Positions 57,480 to 64,000 of a stretch of DNA of 64,000 bases are shown in pieces. The position numbers were made by a program, and so were the translations under genes. The stretch is from Roseiarcus sp963770035. GTDB taxonomy: Bacteria > Pseudomonadota > Alphaproteobacteria > Rhizobiales > Beijerinckiaceae. The notes beneath the pieces are model-generated. The model made no database searches. It had not been told where the DNA came from and saw nothing but the letters and a program-made list of their open reading frames with translations. Each line of letters opens with the position of its first letter. The first letter of the stretch is position 1. Where the stretch lies: positions 41,895 to 105,894 of the forward strand of contig CAVYON010000016.1 in NCBI GenBank assembly GCA_963770035.1, written 5' to 3'.

Positions 57480-57524
57480 CTGCCCAGGCTGCCCGGGCTG
57501 CCCGGGCTGCCTGGGCTGCTCCGG
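57480..57524. repeat. Five 9-bp tandem repeats near the IS66 end
   Basis: CTGCCCAGG, CTGCCCGGG twice, CTGCCTGGG, CTGCTCCGG in a row. They stand between the passenger-gene end and the terminal GTAAGCGG. They could be transposase-binding repeats or slippage products. Confidence 0.8.
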
Positions 57525-57527
57525 CGA

Positions 57528-58182
57528 CTATTTAACCCGGGCGAACCGGCTCGGCATCCAGAACTGGCGCATGGCCTCAACGACGGCCGGAATGTCGCGC
57601 CACGACTCGTGAGCGAAGGACGGAGCATCCAGACGGCGCCGGTGGGGGTCGAGAACTGGGCGGCCGGAGGGGGTCGGCGCAGTAGAATAATATTGGCAGC
57701 ATCAGTCCGTACTCGGCAGCGTTCGGGCTCATCAATCGGGACCACGCGAGCAGCCGCAACTTGATGACCGCGTAGAAGCCCATGCACCAGGCCCGCGCGT
57801 CGACCTCGCCGTTTGGCGTGCGCACGAATACAGGTTCGAAGCTTTCCGGTTTCGTGGACGGCGCGTTGACGATCGCGTTGTGTCGCGTGAGCGTGGCGGC
57901 GATCGCGGAGAATGTCTCCGTGTCGTGGTTGAAGTCGTCCGGATCGACGCCGAGCAGCGGGCAGACCCATTCCTCGGGCATCATCGAGACCGGCCCGGCG
58001 ACGACGGCGGCGGCCGCGCCGTCGAGCATAGAAAGGGACGTCGCCTGGGGATGACGAAGCATCGCTGACTTGGCGCGCTCGTCGATCCAACGGCCGAGCC
58101 GGTCGAACGACATCGCGTAATCGGCCATGGTCTTGGCGGGCTCGGCGCTCCCAGCCGTCCTTCGTCGCTTTTCCGTCGTCAT
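57528..58182 (-). CDS. UPF0149/YecA-like passenger protein of IS66, apparent frame shift
   Basis: Starts MTTEKRRRTAGSAEPAKTMA, overlapping the tnpC stop by four bases (ATGA). Family blocks: SMLDGAAAAVVAGPVSMMPE, EWVCPLLGVD, EVDARAWCMGFYAVIKLR. As written the frame ends at 57577. Shifting one base at the GGGGG run 57644-57648 gives DIPAVVEAMRQFWMPSRF and a stop at 57528, a natural end. UPF0149-like genes are a known extra cargo of some IS66 elements; their role in transposition is unknown. Confidence 0.75.
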
Positions 58183-60749
58183 GCGACGGCCTTTTGCGCC
58201 TCGCGCGCGGCCTTCCAGTTCCAGACGAGCAGTTCATGCAATCGGTTGTTCTTCGTCGCGCCGGACACCATGCGTTCGAGGACGTCGGTCAGATAGATCT
58301 CGGGATCGACGCCGTGCAGTTTGCAAGTGTTGAGAAGCGACGCAAGAATCGCCCAGGTCTCACCGCCGCCTTCGTTGCCACAGAACAGGCTATTCTTCTT
58401 TCCGATGGATATCGGCCGGATCGAACGCTCGACAATGTTCGTGTCCGGCTCCAGCCGCCCGTCCTCCAGGAACAGCGTCAGGCCCGACCAACGTTCGAGC
58501 GCGTAGTCAATCGCCCCGACCAGGGTCGACTTCCGAGATATGCCGTCTTTCGTGGCTTCGAGCCGCGCCTTCAAGGCCTCCATCAGCGGCTTCGTCTCGG
58601 CCTGCCGGACCGCGCGGCGTTGGTCGGCATCGAGGCCGCGGATCCGCTTCTCAATCGCGTAGACGGCCGCGATGCGTTCGATGACCTCTTTGGCGAATGG
58701 CGAGTTCGTCGTCTTGTGGACGTCGACGAAGTTTCTTCGCGCGTGAACGAGACAAAACGCCAGGCGGATTTTCCTCGACGTCTTCTTGTCGCCCGCCAGC
58801 GAGGCATAGGCGGCATAACCGTCGACTTGCAGCACGCCCTCGAACCCGGTCAGTTGGGTAAGGATCTCCTTCTTGCCCCGACCGCCTGCGAAGACATAGG
58901 CGACCGCCGGAGGCGCCGGCCCTTTCCATGACCTGTCATCCGTCGCATGCGCCCAGAACTGGCAGACTTTTGTTCGGCCTCGCCCAGGATCGAGCACCCG
59001 CACCGGCGTTTCGTCGCAGAACAGGCGGGGATGACTGTGCATGGCCGCGAGTTGCAGGTCATACAGGCCCTTCACCATCCACGCCGCCTGCTTCATCCAG
59101 CGCGCCAGCGTCTGGCGGTCGATGTTGAGGCCATCGCCGGCAAGGATCTGCGCCTGGCGATACAGCGTCGAGCCCCAGGCGAACTTCGCCGAGGCAATCC
59201 ATGCGACGACGGCCGTCGAGACCATGCCGCTCTCGATCAGGCGCGGGCGCGCCTTGGCCTGAACCACCGCGCCCTCGCAGGCCCGACACGCGTATTTTGG
59301 GCGGATGGTGCACAGGATCCGAAGCACCGCGGGAACTCGATCGACCACGTCGTTGACGTCCTCGCCAACGTTGCCACAGAACAGGCTATTCTTCTTTCCG
59401 ATGGATATCGGCCGGATCGAACGCTCGACAATGTTCGTGTCCGGCTCCAGCCGCCCGTCCTCCAGGAACAGCGTCAGGCCCGACCAACGTTCGAGCGCGT
59501 AGTCAATCGCCCCGACCAGGGTCGACTTCCGAGATATGCCGTCTTTCGTGGCTTCGAGCCGCGCCTTCAAGGCCTCCATCAGCGGCTTCGTCTCGGCCTG
59601 CCGGACCGCGCGGCGTTGGTCGGCATCGAGGCCGCGGATCCGCTTCTCAATCGCGTAGACGGCCGCGATGCGTTCGATGACCTCTTTGGCGAATGGCGAG
59701 TTCGTCGTCTTGTGGACGTCGACGAAGTTTCTTCGCGCGTGAACGAGACAAAACGCCAGGCGGATTTTCCTCGACGTCTTCTTGTCGCCCGCCAGCGAGG
59801 CATAGGCGGCATAACCGTCGACTTGCAGCACGCCCTCGAACCCGGTCAGTTGGGTAAGGATCTCCTTCTTGCCCCGACCGCCCGCGAAGACATAGGCGAC
59901 CGCCGGAGGCGCCGGCCCTTTCCATGACCTGTCATCCGTCGCATGCGCCCAGAACTGGCAGACTTTTGTTCGGCCTCGCCCAGGATCGAGCACCCGCACC
60001 GGCGTTTCGTCGCAGAACAGGCGGGGATGACTGTGCATGGCCGCGAGTTGCAGGTCATACAGGCCCTTCACCATCCACGCCGCCTGCTTCATCCAGCGCG
60101 CCAGCGTCTGGCGGTCGATGGCGAGGCCATCGCCGGCAAGGATCTGCGCCTGGCGATACAGCGTCGAGCCCCAGGCGAACTTCGCCGAGGCAATCCATGC
60201 GACGACGGCCGTCGAGACCATGCCGCTCTCGATCAGGCGCGGGCGCGCCTTGGCCTGAACCACCGCGCCCTCGCAGGCCCGACACGCGTATTTTGGGCGG
60301 ATGGTGCGCAGGATCCGAAGCACCGCGGGAACTCGATCGACCACGTCGTTGACGTCCTCGCCAATGCGGTGCAACGCGCCCGCGCAGCAGGGACACCTCG
60401 TCGTCTCCGGCTCGATCATCACATCGACGCAGGGGAGATGCCTGGGCAAGGCCCCGATGTTGCGGTTGCGCTTCTTCCGCGTTTCCGGACCGGTCTTGTT
60501 CCCGCGCTCGTCGTCATGGCCGTCGTCATTCGCCGGCGACGAGAGCGCGGCATCCGTCGCGACGTCGCCCAGCCCCAGCGATAATTGCTCCGCGATGATG
60601 ACGGCGCTCTTTTCCGACCGCGCCCCGAAAATGATCGTCCTCAGCTTCACGATCGTCGCCTGCAAGGACTCGATTTCGCCCTCGCAGGCGAGCACCATCT
60701 CGATCAAACGATCGGGGTCGCGAGGGAGGGATTCGGGGCGAAGCGCCAT
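58179..60749 (-). CDS. tnpC: IS66 TnpC transposase with internal duplication of the catalytic core
   Basis: 856 residues, against about 520-530 for the family. Normal N-terminal coiled coil (IEMVLACEGEIESLQATIVK) and first zinc half (CPCC), then a 332-residue unit present twice, head to tail and in frame, then one normal C-terminus (GGGETWAILASLLNTCKLHG). Each unit has the CRAC zinc half and the DDE set: LFCDETPVRVLD, LQVDGYAAYASL and NIVERSIRPISIG. The units are coded by 58373-59368 and 59369-60364, 996 bp each, with only about four base differences. It may be active, inactive or an assembly artefact. Confidence 0.85.
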   Translation of the reverse strand: MALRPESLPRDPDRLIEMVLACEGEIESLQATIVKLRTIIFGARSEKSAVIIAEQLSLGLGDVATDAALSSPANDDGHDDERGNKTGPETRKKRNRNIGALPRHLPCVDVMIEPETTRCPCCAGALHRIGEDVNDVVDRVPAVLRILRTIRPKYACRACEGAVVQAKARPRLIESGMVSTAVVAWIASAKFAWGSTLYRQAQILAGDGLAIDRQTLARWMKQAAWMVKGLYDLQLAAMHSHPRLFCDETPVRVLDPGRGRTKVCQFWAHATDDRSWKGPAPPAVAYVFAGGRGKKEILTQLTGFEGVLQVDGYAAYASLAGDKKTSRKIRLAFCLVHARRNFVDVHKTTNSPFAKEVIERIAAVYAIEKRIRGLDADQRRAVRQAETKPLMEALKARLEATKDGISRKSTLVGAIDYALERWSGLTLFLEDGRLEPDTNIVERSIRPISIGKKNSLFCGNVGEDVNDVVDRVPAVLRILCTIRPKYACRACEGAVVQAKARPRLIESGMVSTAVVAWIASAKFAWGSTLYRQAQILAGDGLNIDRQTLARWMKQAAWMVKGLYDLQLAAMHSHPRLFCDETPVRVLDPGRGRTKVCQFWAHATDDRSWKGPAPPAVAYVFAGGRGKKEILTQLTGFEGVLQVDGYAAYASLAGDKKTSRKIRLAFCLVHARRNFVDVHKTTNSPFAKEVIERIAAVYAIEKRIRGLDADQRRAVRQAETKPLMEALKARLEATKDGISRKSTLVGAIDYALERWSGLTLFLEDGRLEPDTNIVERSIRPISIGKKNSLFCGNEGGGETWAILASLLNTCKLHGVDPEIYLTDVLERMVSGATKNNRLHELLVWNWKAAREAQKAVA
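58373..60364. repeat. 996-bp tandem duplication within tnpC
   Basis: Copies 58373-59368 and 59369-60364 are near identical. Differences I can see: a T/C near 58882/59878, a TT/GC pair in GATGTTGAGG versus GATGGCGAGG (about 59125/60121), and A/G near 59309/60305. The unit is exactly 332 codons, so the frame is kept. Confidence 0.92.
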
Positions 60750-60799
60750 GAAGGAACACTAGCAAAAAACTCCCTGAATCGCCAGCAAAAGCAAGGGTT

Positions 60800-60917
60800 T
60801 CAAGCGATTTTATTGGGCCTTCTCACAGCCTTCTGAGCAACATGGGTCCAGTCCAATCCCGCCACCAGAACCGAGAACTGCGTCGCCGTCAGAACAACCG
60901 CGCCGTCTTGAATAGGA
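60800..60917 (-). pseudogene. tnpB: IS66 TnpB (copy 2), 3' part beyond the IS1634 insertion
   Basis: Reads IQDGAVVLTATQFSVLVAGL and DWTHVAQKAVRRPNKIA to a stop at 60800-60802: the classical TnpB C-terminus. Joined to 62785-63020 at one copy of ATAGGA it gives exactly 118 codons in one frame. Confidence 0.9.
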
Positions 60918-62778
60918 CGGATGTTCCCCCGTCTGATGCGAGGCGTGCTCCCGATAAGAGGCTGAACTTATTTTGCTTTCCGGCGCTGTGGGAGGTTTTG
61001 CCTAGTGGCTACGCGGGCCGAGGCCAGGGGGAGCGCCGTGGGGATGGCGACGTCGGCTGCTTCGAACAGGCGGCGCACGTCGTCGCGCGGCGTAGGGACC
61101 TGATTGTAGGAAGGCCGACCGCCGACGCTCACTTCGATGAGGCAGAGGCTGGCGAGCCGGTCGAGAGCCTCCTGCACGGTCAGGTCGATGTCGCGCCAGC
61201 GCCGGCGCAGCGCCTGCACCAGGAGATAGGCCAGCATGACCACGAGGGCGTGGCCGCGCGTGCGGTCCTCGTCGCGCAGGTAGACCGGCCGCATCTCGAG
61301 CTGCACGGTTTTCGAGTCGCGGAACGCCCATTCCACCCGGGCCAAGTCCTTGTAGCGGTCGTGCACGATGGTCTTGTCGACGGCGGTCTTCGGCAGATCG
61401 GTGCGCAGCGCGTAGCAGCCGTCGAGACGCGCGGCCTCCGCCAGGGCCGCCTCGTCCACCGCGACGACGACGCGCCGCTCCTCGTCCGCGACCGCGACGA
61501 ACTTGTCGAGGCCGAGCGTCTCGCACCTGGCCTTCAGCCTGGCGATCTGCGTTTTCGCCGCCGCTTTCGGATGGTCGCGCAGATACGTGTTCGCCGTTTC
61601 GGCGGCGGCTCGCAGCGCCCCGAGCTTGTCGGCGCGCGAGGCGGCCAGCTCCTGGGCGCGCGCCGGGTTGCGCCGCAAAACATAGCGCTCGCCGTCTGCG
61701 CCTTCGACCTCGGCCAGCGTATCCTCGAACAGGTCCATCTGCAGCACGCCGGCGGCGATGAGCCCGTCGATCTGCGCTCTGGTGATCGCGGTGATGTAAT
61801 GGAAGCCGGCGGCGGCGATCTCGGCGCGTTGCGGGGCTTTGATCATGCCGCGGTCGCCGACGAAGGTGACCCGCTCGGCCCCGAACCGGGCGGCCGCCTT
61901 GCTCACCTGCGAGGAGAACGTCCTGACGTCGGACGTGTTGCCCTTGAAGACCTCGATCGACAGCGGGCGCCCGTCGGCGTCGGCGAGGAGGCCGATCACG
62001 ATCTGCCGTTTGCCCGACTTGCGATCGCGGTTGTAGCCGAACGCCGCGAGGGCGTTGTGCTCGCCTTCGAGGTATGTGCTGGTGACGTCGTAGAGGAAGA
62101 CGTCGGGCGCCGAGGCCGCCTCTCTCCGGGCGAACAGCCGGCTCTCGATGTCGGCCTGATTGTCCGCCAGCCAATCCAGATTGGCGTAGAGGTCGTCCTC
62201 GTCGAACCCGATCATGCCGAGCGCCGCGCCGACCGCATGGCCGCCCGCGAGCCGCACCGCCGATAGGCGCGAGCCCTGGTCGAGCACGCGGGCGATGACC
62301 TGCCACAGCGCCAGCTTGCCTTGTCGGTCCGAGCCCAGGGCGGCGACGAGGCCGAGTTCGCGCGCCAACTGCGACAGAACCCAAACCGCCCCGACCGACG
62401 GCCCCTGCTTTAACTCCGGCCCGCCCTCGGCGGCGGACGCCAGGATGCGAGGCAGATCGCCCTTGTGCTTCAGCGCCAGCCGGATCGCCTCGACCTCCTC
62501 CGGCTTGCAATGGGTGAGATTGGCCAGCGTCCGATGCTTGACCTTGCCGTCCTCGCGATAGGTCTCGCGCAGCAGGTGGCGCTGGTAGGTCTTGCCGTTG
62601 ACGCAGGTGGGCGAGCTGTCGACGAACATTATGGCTATGACATTACGCCTTCTCGCACACAATGGCAAGCCAAACATCTATATTTTAGTGGCTACACACG
62701 GCGCCGCAAAATCCTGACAACCTATTGACCCACAAACACAAAAACGAAAAATCGCATCAAAAGAGGGGGGAACATCCG
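60918..62778 (-). mobile_element. IS1634-family insertion sequence, complete, with 6-bp target duplication
   Basis: 1861 bp. Terminal inverted repeat CGGATGTTCCCCC at both ends (60918-60930 and 62766-62778), with weaker similarity further in. ATAGGA is repeated exactly outside (60912-60917 and 62779-62784). It interrupts tnpB of the surrounding IS66 element and carries one intact transposase gene on the minus strand. Confidence 0.93.
60968..62629 (-). CDS. IS1634-family transposase
   Basis: 553 residues. DDE landmarks in order: FLYDVTSTYLEGEH (first Asp), VTFVGDRGMIKAPQ (second Asp) and ARVEWAFRDSKTVQLEMRPV (Glu, in the YREKGKIE-like region). The usual GYNRDRKSGKRQIVIGLLAD stretch of IS1634/IS4-related transposases is present. 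The ATG at 62629 (MFVDSSPTCVNGKTYQRHLL) is chosen by family start; the open frame extends 16 codons upstream. No damage is visible. Confidence 0.93.
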   Translation of the reverse strand: MFVDSSPTCVNGKTYQRHLLRETYREDGKVKHRTLANLTHCKPEEVEAIRLALKHKGDLPRILASAAEGGPELKQGPSVGAVWVLSQLARELGLVAALGSDRQGKLALWQVIARVLDQGSRLSAVRLAGGHAVGAALGMIGFDEDDLYANLDWLADNQADIESRLFARREAASAPDVFLYDVTSTYLEGEHNALAAFGYNRDRKSGKRQIVIGLLADADGRPLSIEVFKGNTSDVRTFSSQVSKAAARFGAERVTFVGDRGMIKAPQRAEIAAAGFHYITAITRAQIDGLIAAGVLQMDLFEDTLAEVEGADGERYVLRRNPARAQELAASRADKLGALRAAAETANTYLRDHPKAAAKTQIARLKARCETLGLDKFVAVADEERRVVVAVDEAALAEAARLDGCYALRTDLPKTAVDKTIVHDRYKDLARVEWAFRDSKTVQLEMRPVYLRDEDRTRGHALVVMLAYLLVQALRRRWRDIDLTVQEALDRLASLCLIEVSVGGRPSYNQVPTPRDDVRRLFEAADVAIPTALPLASARVATRQNLPQRRKAK

Positions 62779-62784
62779 ATAGGA

Positions 62785-63020
62785 GGAAAGGTGAACGCGC
62801 TTTCTTCAAGCCATTTTGTCATCAGGACCATCCCGGTCCCGTCCCAGAAGAGCACTTTCAGCCGATCTTTCCGTTTCGACCTGAAGACGAAGATATTGCC
62901 GCAGTAGGGATCGGCCCCCAATGCCTGCGCGACCAGCGCAACCAAGCCATGGACCCCGCGGCGGAAATCAATCGGCCGCGACGCCACCAATACCTTCAAC
63001 TCGCTGCGAACGCCTATCAC
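62785..63020 (-). pseudogene. tnpB: IS66 TnpB (copy 2), 5' part before the IS1634 insertion
   Basis: Same start as copy 1 (VIGVRSELKVLVASRPIDFR), continuing past the point where copy 1 is cut: DGTGMVLMTKWLEESAFTFP. The reading then runs into the IS1634 end and stops at 62757. The start overlaps tnpA by four bases. Confidence 0.9.
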
Positions 63021-63484
63021 GACGCGCGACCCAGCGCGGCCAACACAACCGAAAGCGTCTTGGCGTCAACGCCCTCGGGAACATGAACGCGCGCGCCAGC
63101 CGTCTCAATCTCAATCATCCGTCGGGGCGACGCCGATGCACGCGCGCCTTCGTTACCGCCCATCTCACTCGGCTTGGCAATCGCTACGGGGACGAACAGT
63201 GGCGCCTGCGTCAACGTCGCTTCCAGAGCCTGCGCCCTTGCGCGTTTTCGCCAACAATGTAGCAGGCCGCCGTTGACCCCGTGCCGACGCGCCACCGCTG
63301 CGATATTCGCGCCCGGCTCAAAGCTCTCCGCCAAAATTCGAGCCCGCTCCTCATCACTCCTGCGCATATGGCGCGGCGTCCCGGTGATCAACTCAACTCG
63401 GCGATAGCGATCATCGCCTGTGCGACTGTCTCTATGAGTGTCACTATGACTGTCATTCTTCACGGCGATATCCGACGCATCCAC
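63017..63484 (-). CDS. tnpA: IS66 TnpA (copy 2)
   Basis: 155 residues, first gene of the interrupted IS66 element. Identical to copy 1 except Cys for Tyr in GGLLHCWRKR. Helix-turn-helix accessory protein with the PEGVDAKTL C-terminal block. It begins 63 bases from the IS end at 63547. Confidence 0.9.
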   Translation of the reverse strand: MDASDIAVKNDSHSDTHRDSRTGDDRYRRVELITGTPRHMRRSDEERARILAESFEPGANIAAVARRHGVNGGLLHCWRKRARAQALEATLTQAPLFVPVAIAKPSEMGGNEGARASASPRRMIEIETAGARVHVPEGVDAKTLSVVLAALGRAS

Positions 63485-63543
63485 TGCCCGCTCTGGATGC
63501 TATCGGATGCCGTGCGATTTTGTAGGTGCGATCGCCGTGCCGC

Positions 63544-63912
63544 TTACGGTGGATCCATGATGGGATCGTATGCGTCGACCACGGCGCCCCAGTGGGCGCG
63601 CTTGTCGAGCGCCGCTTCGACGGCGTTGCCGCCGTCGATCACGACATTGCCTTTGGGATGTTTGATCAGGAACCACGGCACGGGGATCTCGAAATCGCCC
63701 TCGCCCTGGTTCATCTTGATGTATTTCGTCTTCGTGCGAAGGGTCCCGGTCTGGAACATGTAGAGCTGTACGTCGGATCGCACGCCGCGGCCGTCGTTGC
63801 CCCTTCCCACAGACAGATTGGGTCGTGGCGCGAGGTGGCTCTTCCGCCTCGCGATGGAGCGACTGTCGGTCTCGATCTTCTGGCCACGACCATCAAATTC
63901 GACGATCTTCAT
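63544..63912 (-). pseudogene. N-acyl-homoserine-lactonase-like (metallo-beta-lactamase) gene, truncated by IS66
   Basis: The N-terminal part of an AttM/AiiB-type lactonase: LYMFQTGTLRTKTKYIKMNQ, then PVPWFLIKHPKGNVVIDGGN and HWGAVVDAYDPIM. The frame stops in the TAA of the IS66 terminus GTAAGCG at 63541-63547, before the HxHxDH zinc motif, so no metal site remains. ATG 63912 is a tentative start; the region before VQLYMF is unusual, and the true start could lie up to the window edge. Confidence 0.75.
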
Positions 63913-64000
63913 GCGCGTTCCGTTTGCCTTCGAGAGATACCAAGCATCAGCTCGTTTTCTCTCTGATGATCCGCAGCGCTTCCTTGAGATAATCACGAAA

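Larger units (their letters stand above)
57455..63547 (-). mobile_element. IS66-family element with UPF0149 passenger, interrupted by an IS1634-family element
   Basis: Both termini read GTAAGCGG(C/T)ACG inward (63547 downwards and 57455 upwards; 11 of the first 12 bases agree). Gene order on the minus strand: tnpA, tnpB, [IS1634 insertion], tnpC, UPF0149-like gene. Without the 1.9-kb insertion and the 996-bp duplication in tnpC it would be about 3.2 kb. I find no 8-bp target duplication (GATGGTCC on one side, GGTGGATC on the other), so the flanks were rearranged after insertion. Confidence 0.82.

Noticed and set aside
61003..62699. TAGTGGCTAC motifs at both sides of the IS1634 gene as termini
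   Set aside because: They are direct, not inverted, and one lies inside the coding end; the CGGATGTTCCCCC pair with a perfect target duplication is the true boundary.
57455..63547. Composite transposon bounded by two inverted IS66 copies
   Set aside because: The minus-strand genes form one interrupted IS66 (tnpA-tnpB-tnpC-UPF0149) with matching ends; a nested model explains the parts better than a composite one.

Overview
The window is high-GC DNA from an alphaproteobacterium, most likely a member of the Hyphomicrobiales (Rhizobiales), possibly in the Beijerinckiaceae/Methylocystaceae range. The evidence is a tRNA-His of the alphaproteobacterial type (A at position 73, no extra G at -1), a GGAAC-N16-CGTT promoter typical of the EcfG stress sigma factor, intergenic palindromic repeats of a kind common in this order, and C1-metabolism genes (mfnF-like, hxlA, hxlB). 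I cannot name the species.

Layout. 0-4.4 kb: an edge-truncated MlaE-type permease, then a saccharopine-dehydrogenase-like/SDR oxidoreductase pair divergent from a TetR regulator across a promoter-operator. 4.5-10.6 kb: a periplasmic PEBP protein, a gene-poor gap, an M20 peptidase and trpF-trpB without trpA. 11.8-20.5 kb: an RND efflux pair, csbD (stress), a cold-shock gene, uxuA, accA and two tRNAs. 20.7-31.1 kb: an IS66 remnant and an exopolysaccharide-type locus: ABC exporter, a bacterial tyrosine kinase, one divergent plus four tandem paralogous GT2 glycosyltransferases, and a secreted protein of unknown function. 31.6-34.7 kb: a C1 block (mfnF-like, a small secreted Cys protein, 3-hexulose-6-phosphate synthase, 6-phospho-3-hexuloisomerase), which is the formaldehyde-fixing half of the ribulose monophosphate route. 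34.7-37.8 kb: two amidohydrolases of N-acyl/N-carbamoyl amino acids. 38.7-46.1 kb: P450, ferredoxin, a dehydrogenase and a complete branched-chain-type ABC transporter, probably one catabolic uptake unit. 46.1-52.6 kb: DUF4105 protein, epimerase, an exported isoaspartate methyltransferase-like protein, a dienelactone-hydrolase-like protein, tRNA-His and small genes.

52.6-63.9 kb is an insertion-sequence graveyard in which the order of events can be read. An IS1595 element sits in a dead IS630 transposase (perfect 8-bp target duplication). A partial IS66 end abuts an IS1380 remnant. A larger IS66 element is itself split by an IS1634-family element (perfect 6-bp target duplication; removing it restores a 117-codon tnpB exactly in frame). 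One end of that IS66 truncates an AHL-lactonase-like gene. Its tnpC carries an exact in-frame 996-bp tandem duplication, giving an 856-residue protein with two catalytic cores; this is the most unusual object in the window.

A caution on quality: at least six genes outside the transposon remnants proper (ABC exporter, secreted protein, mfnF-like, N-acyl-amino-acid deacylase 3' end, DUF1330 gene, IS66 passenger gene) each show one single-base frame shift, several in mono-G/C runs. Residual indel errors in the assembly are as likely as real gene decay.
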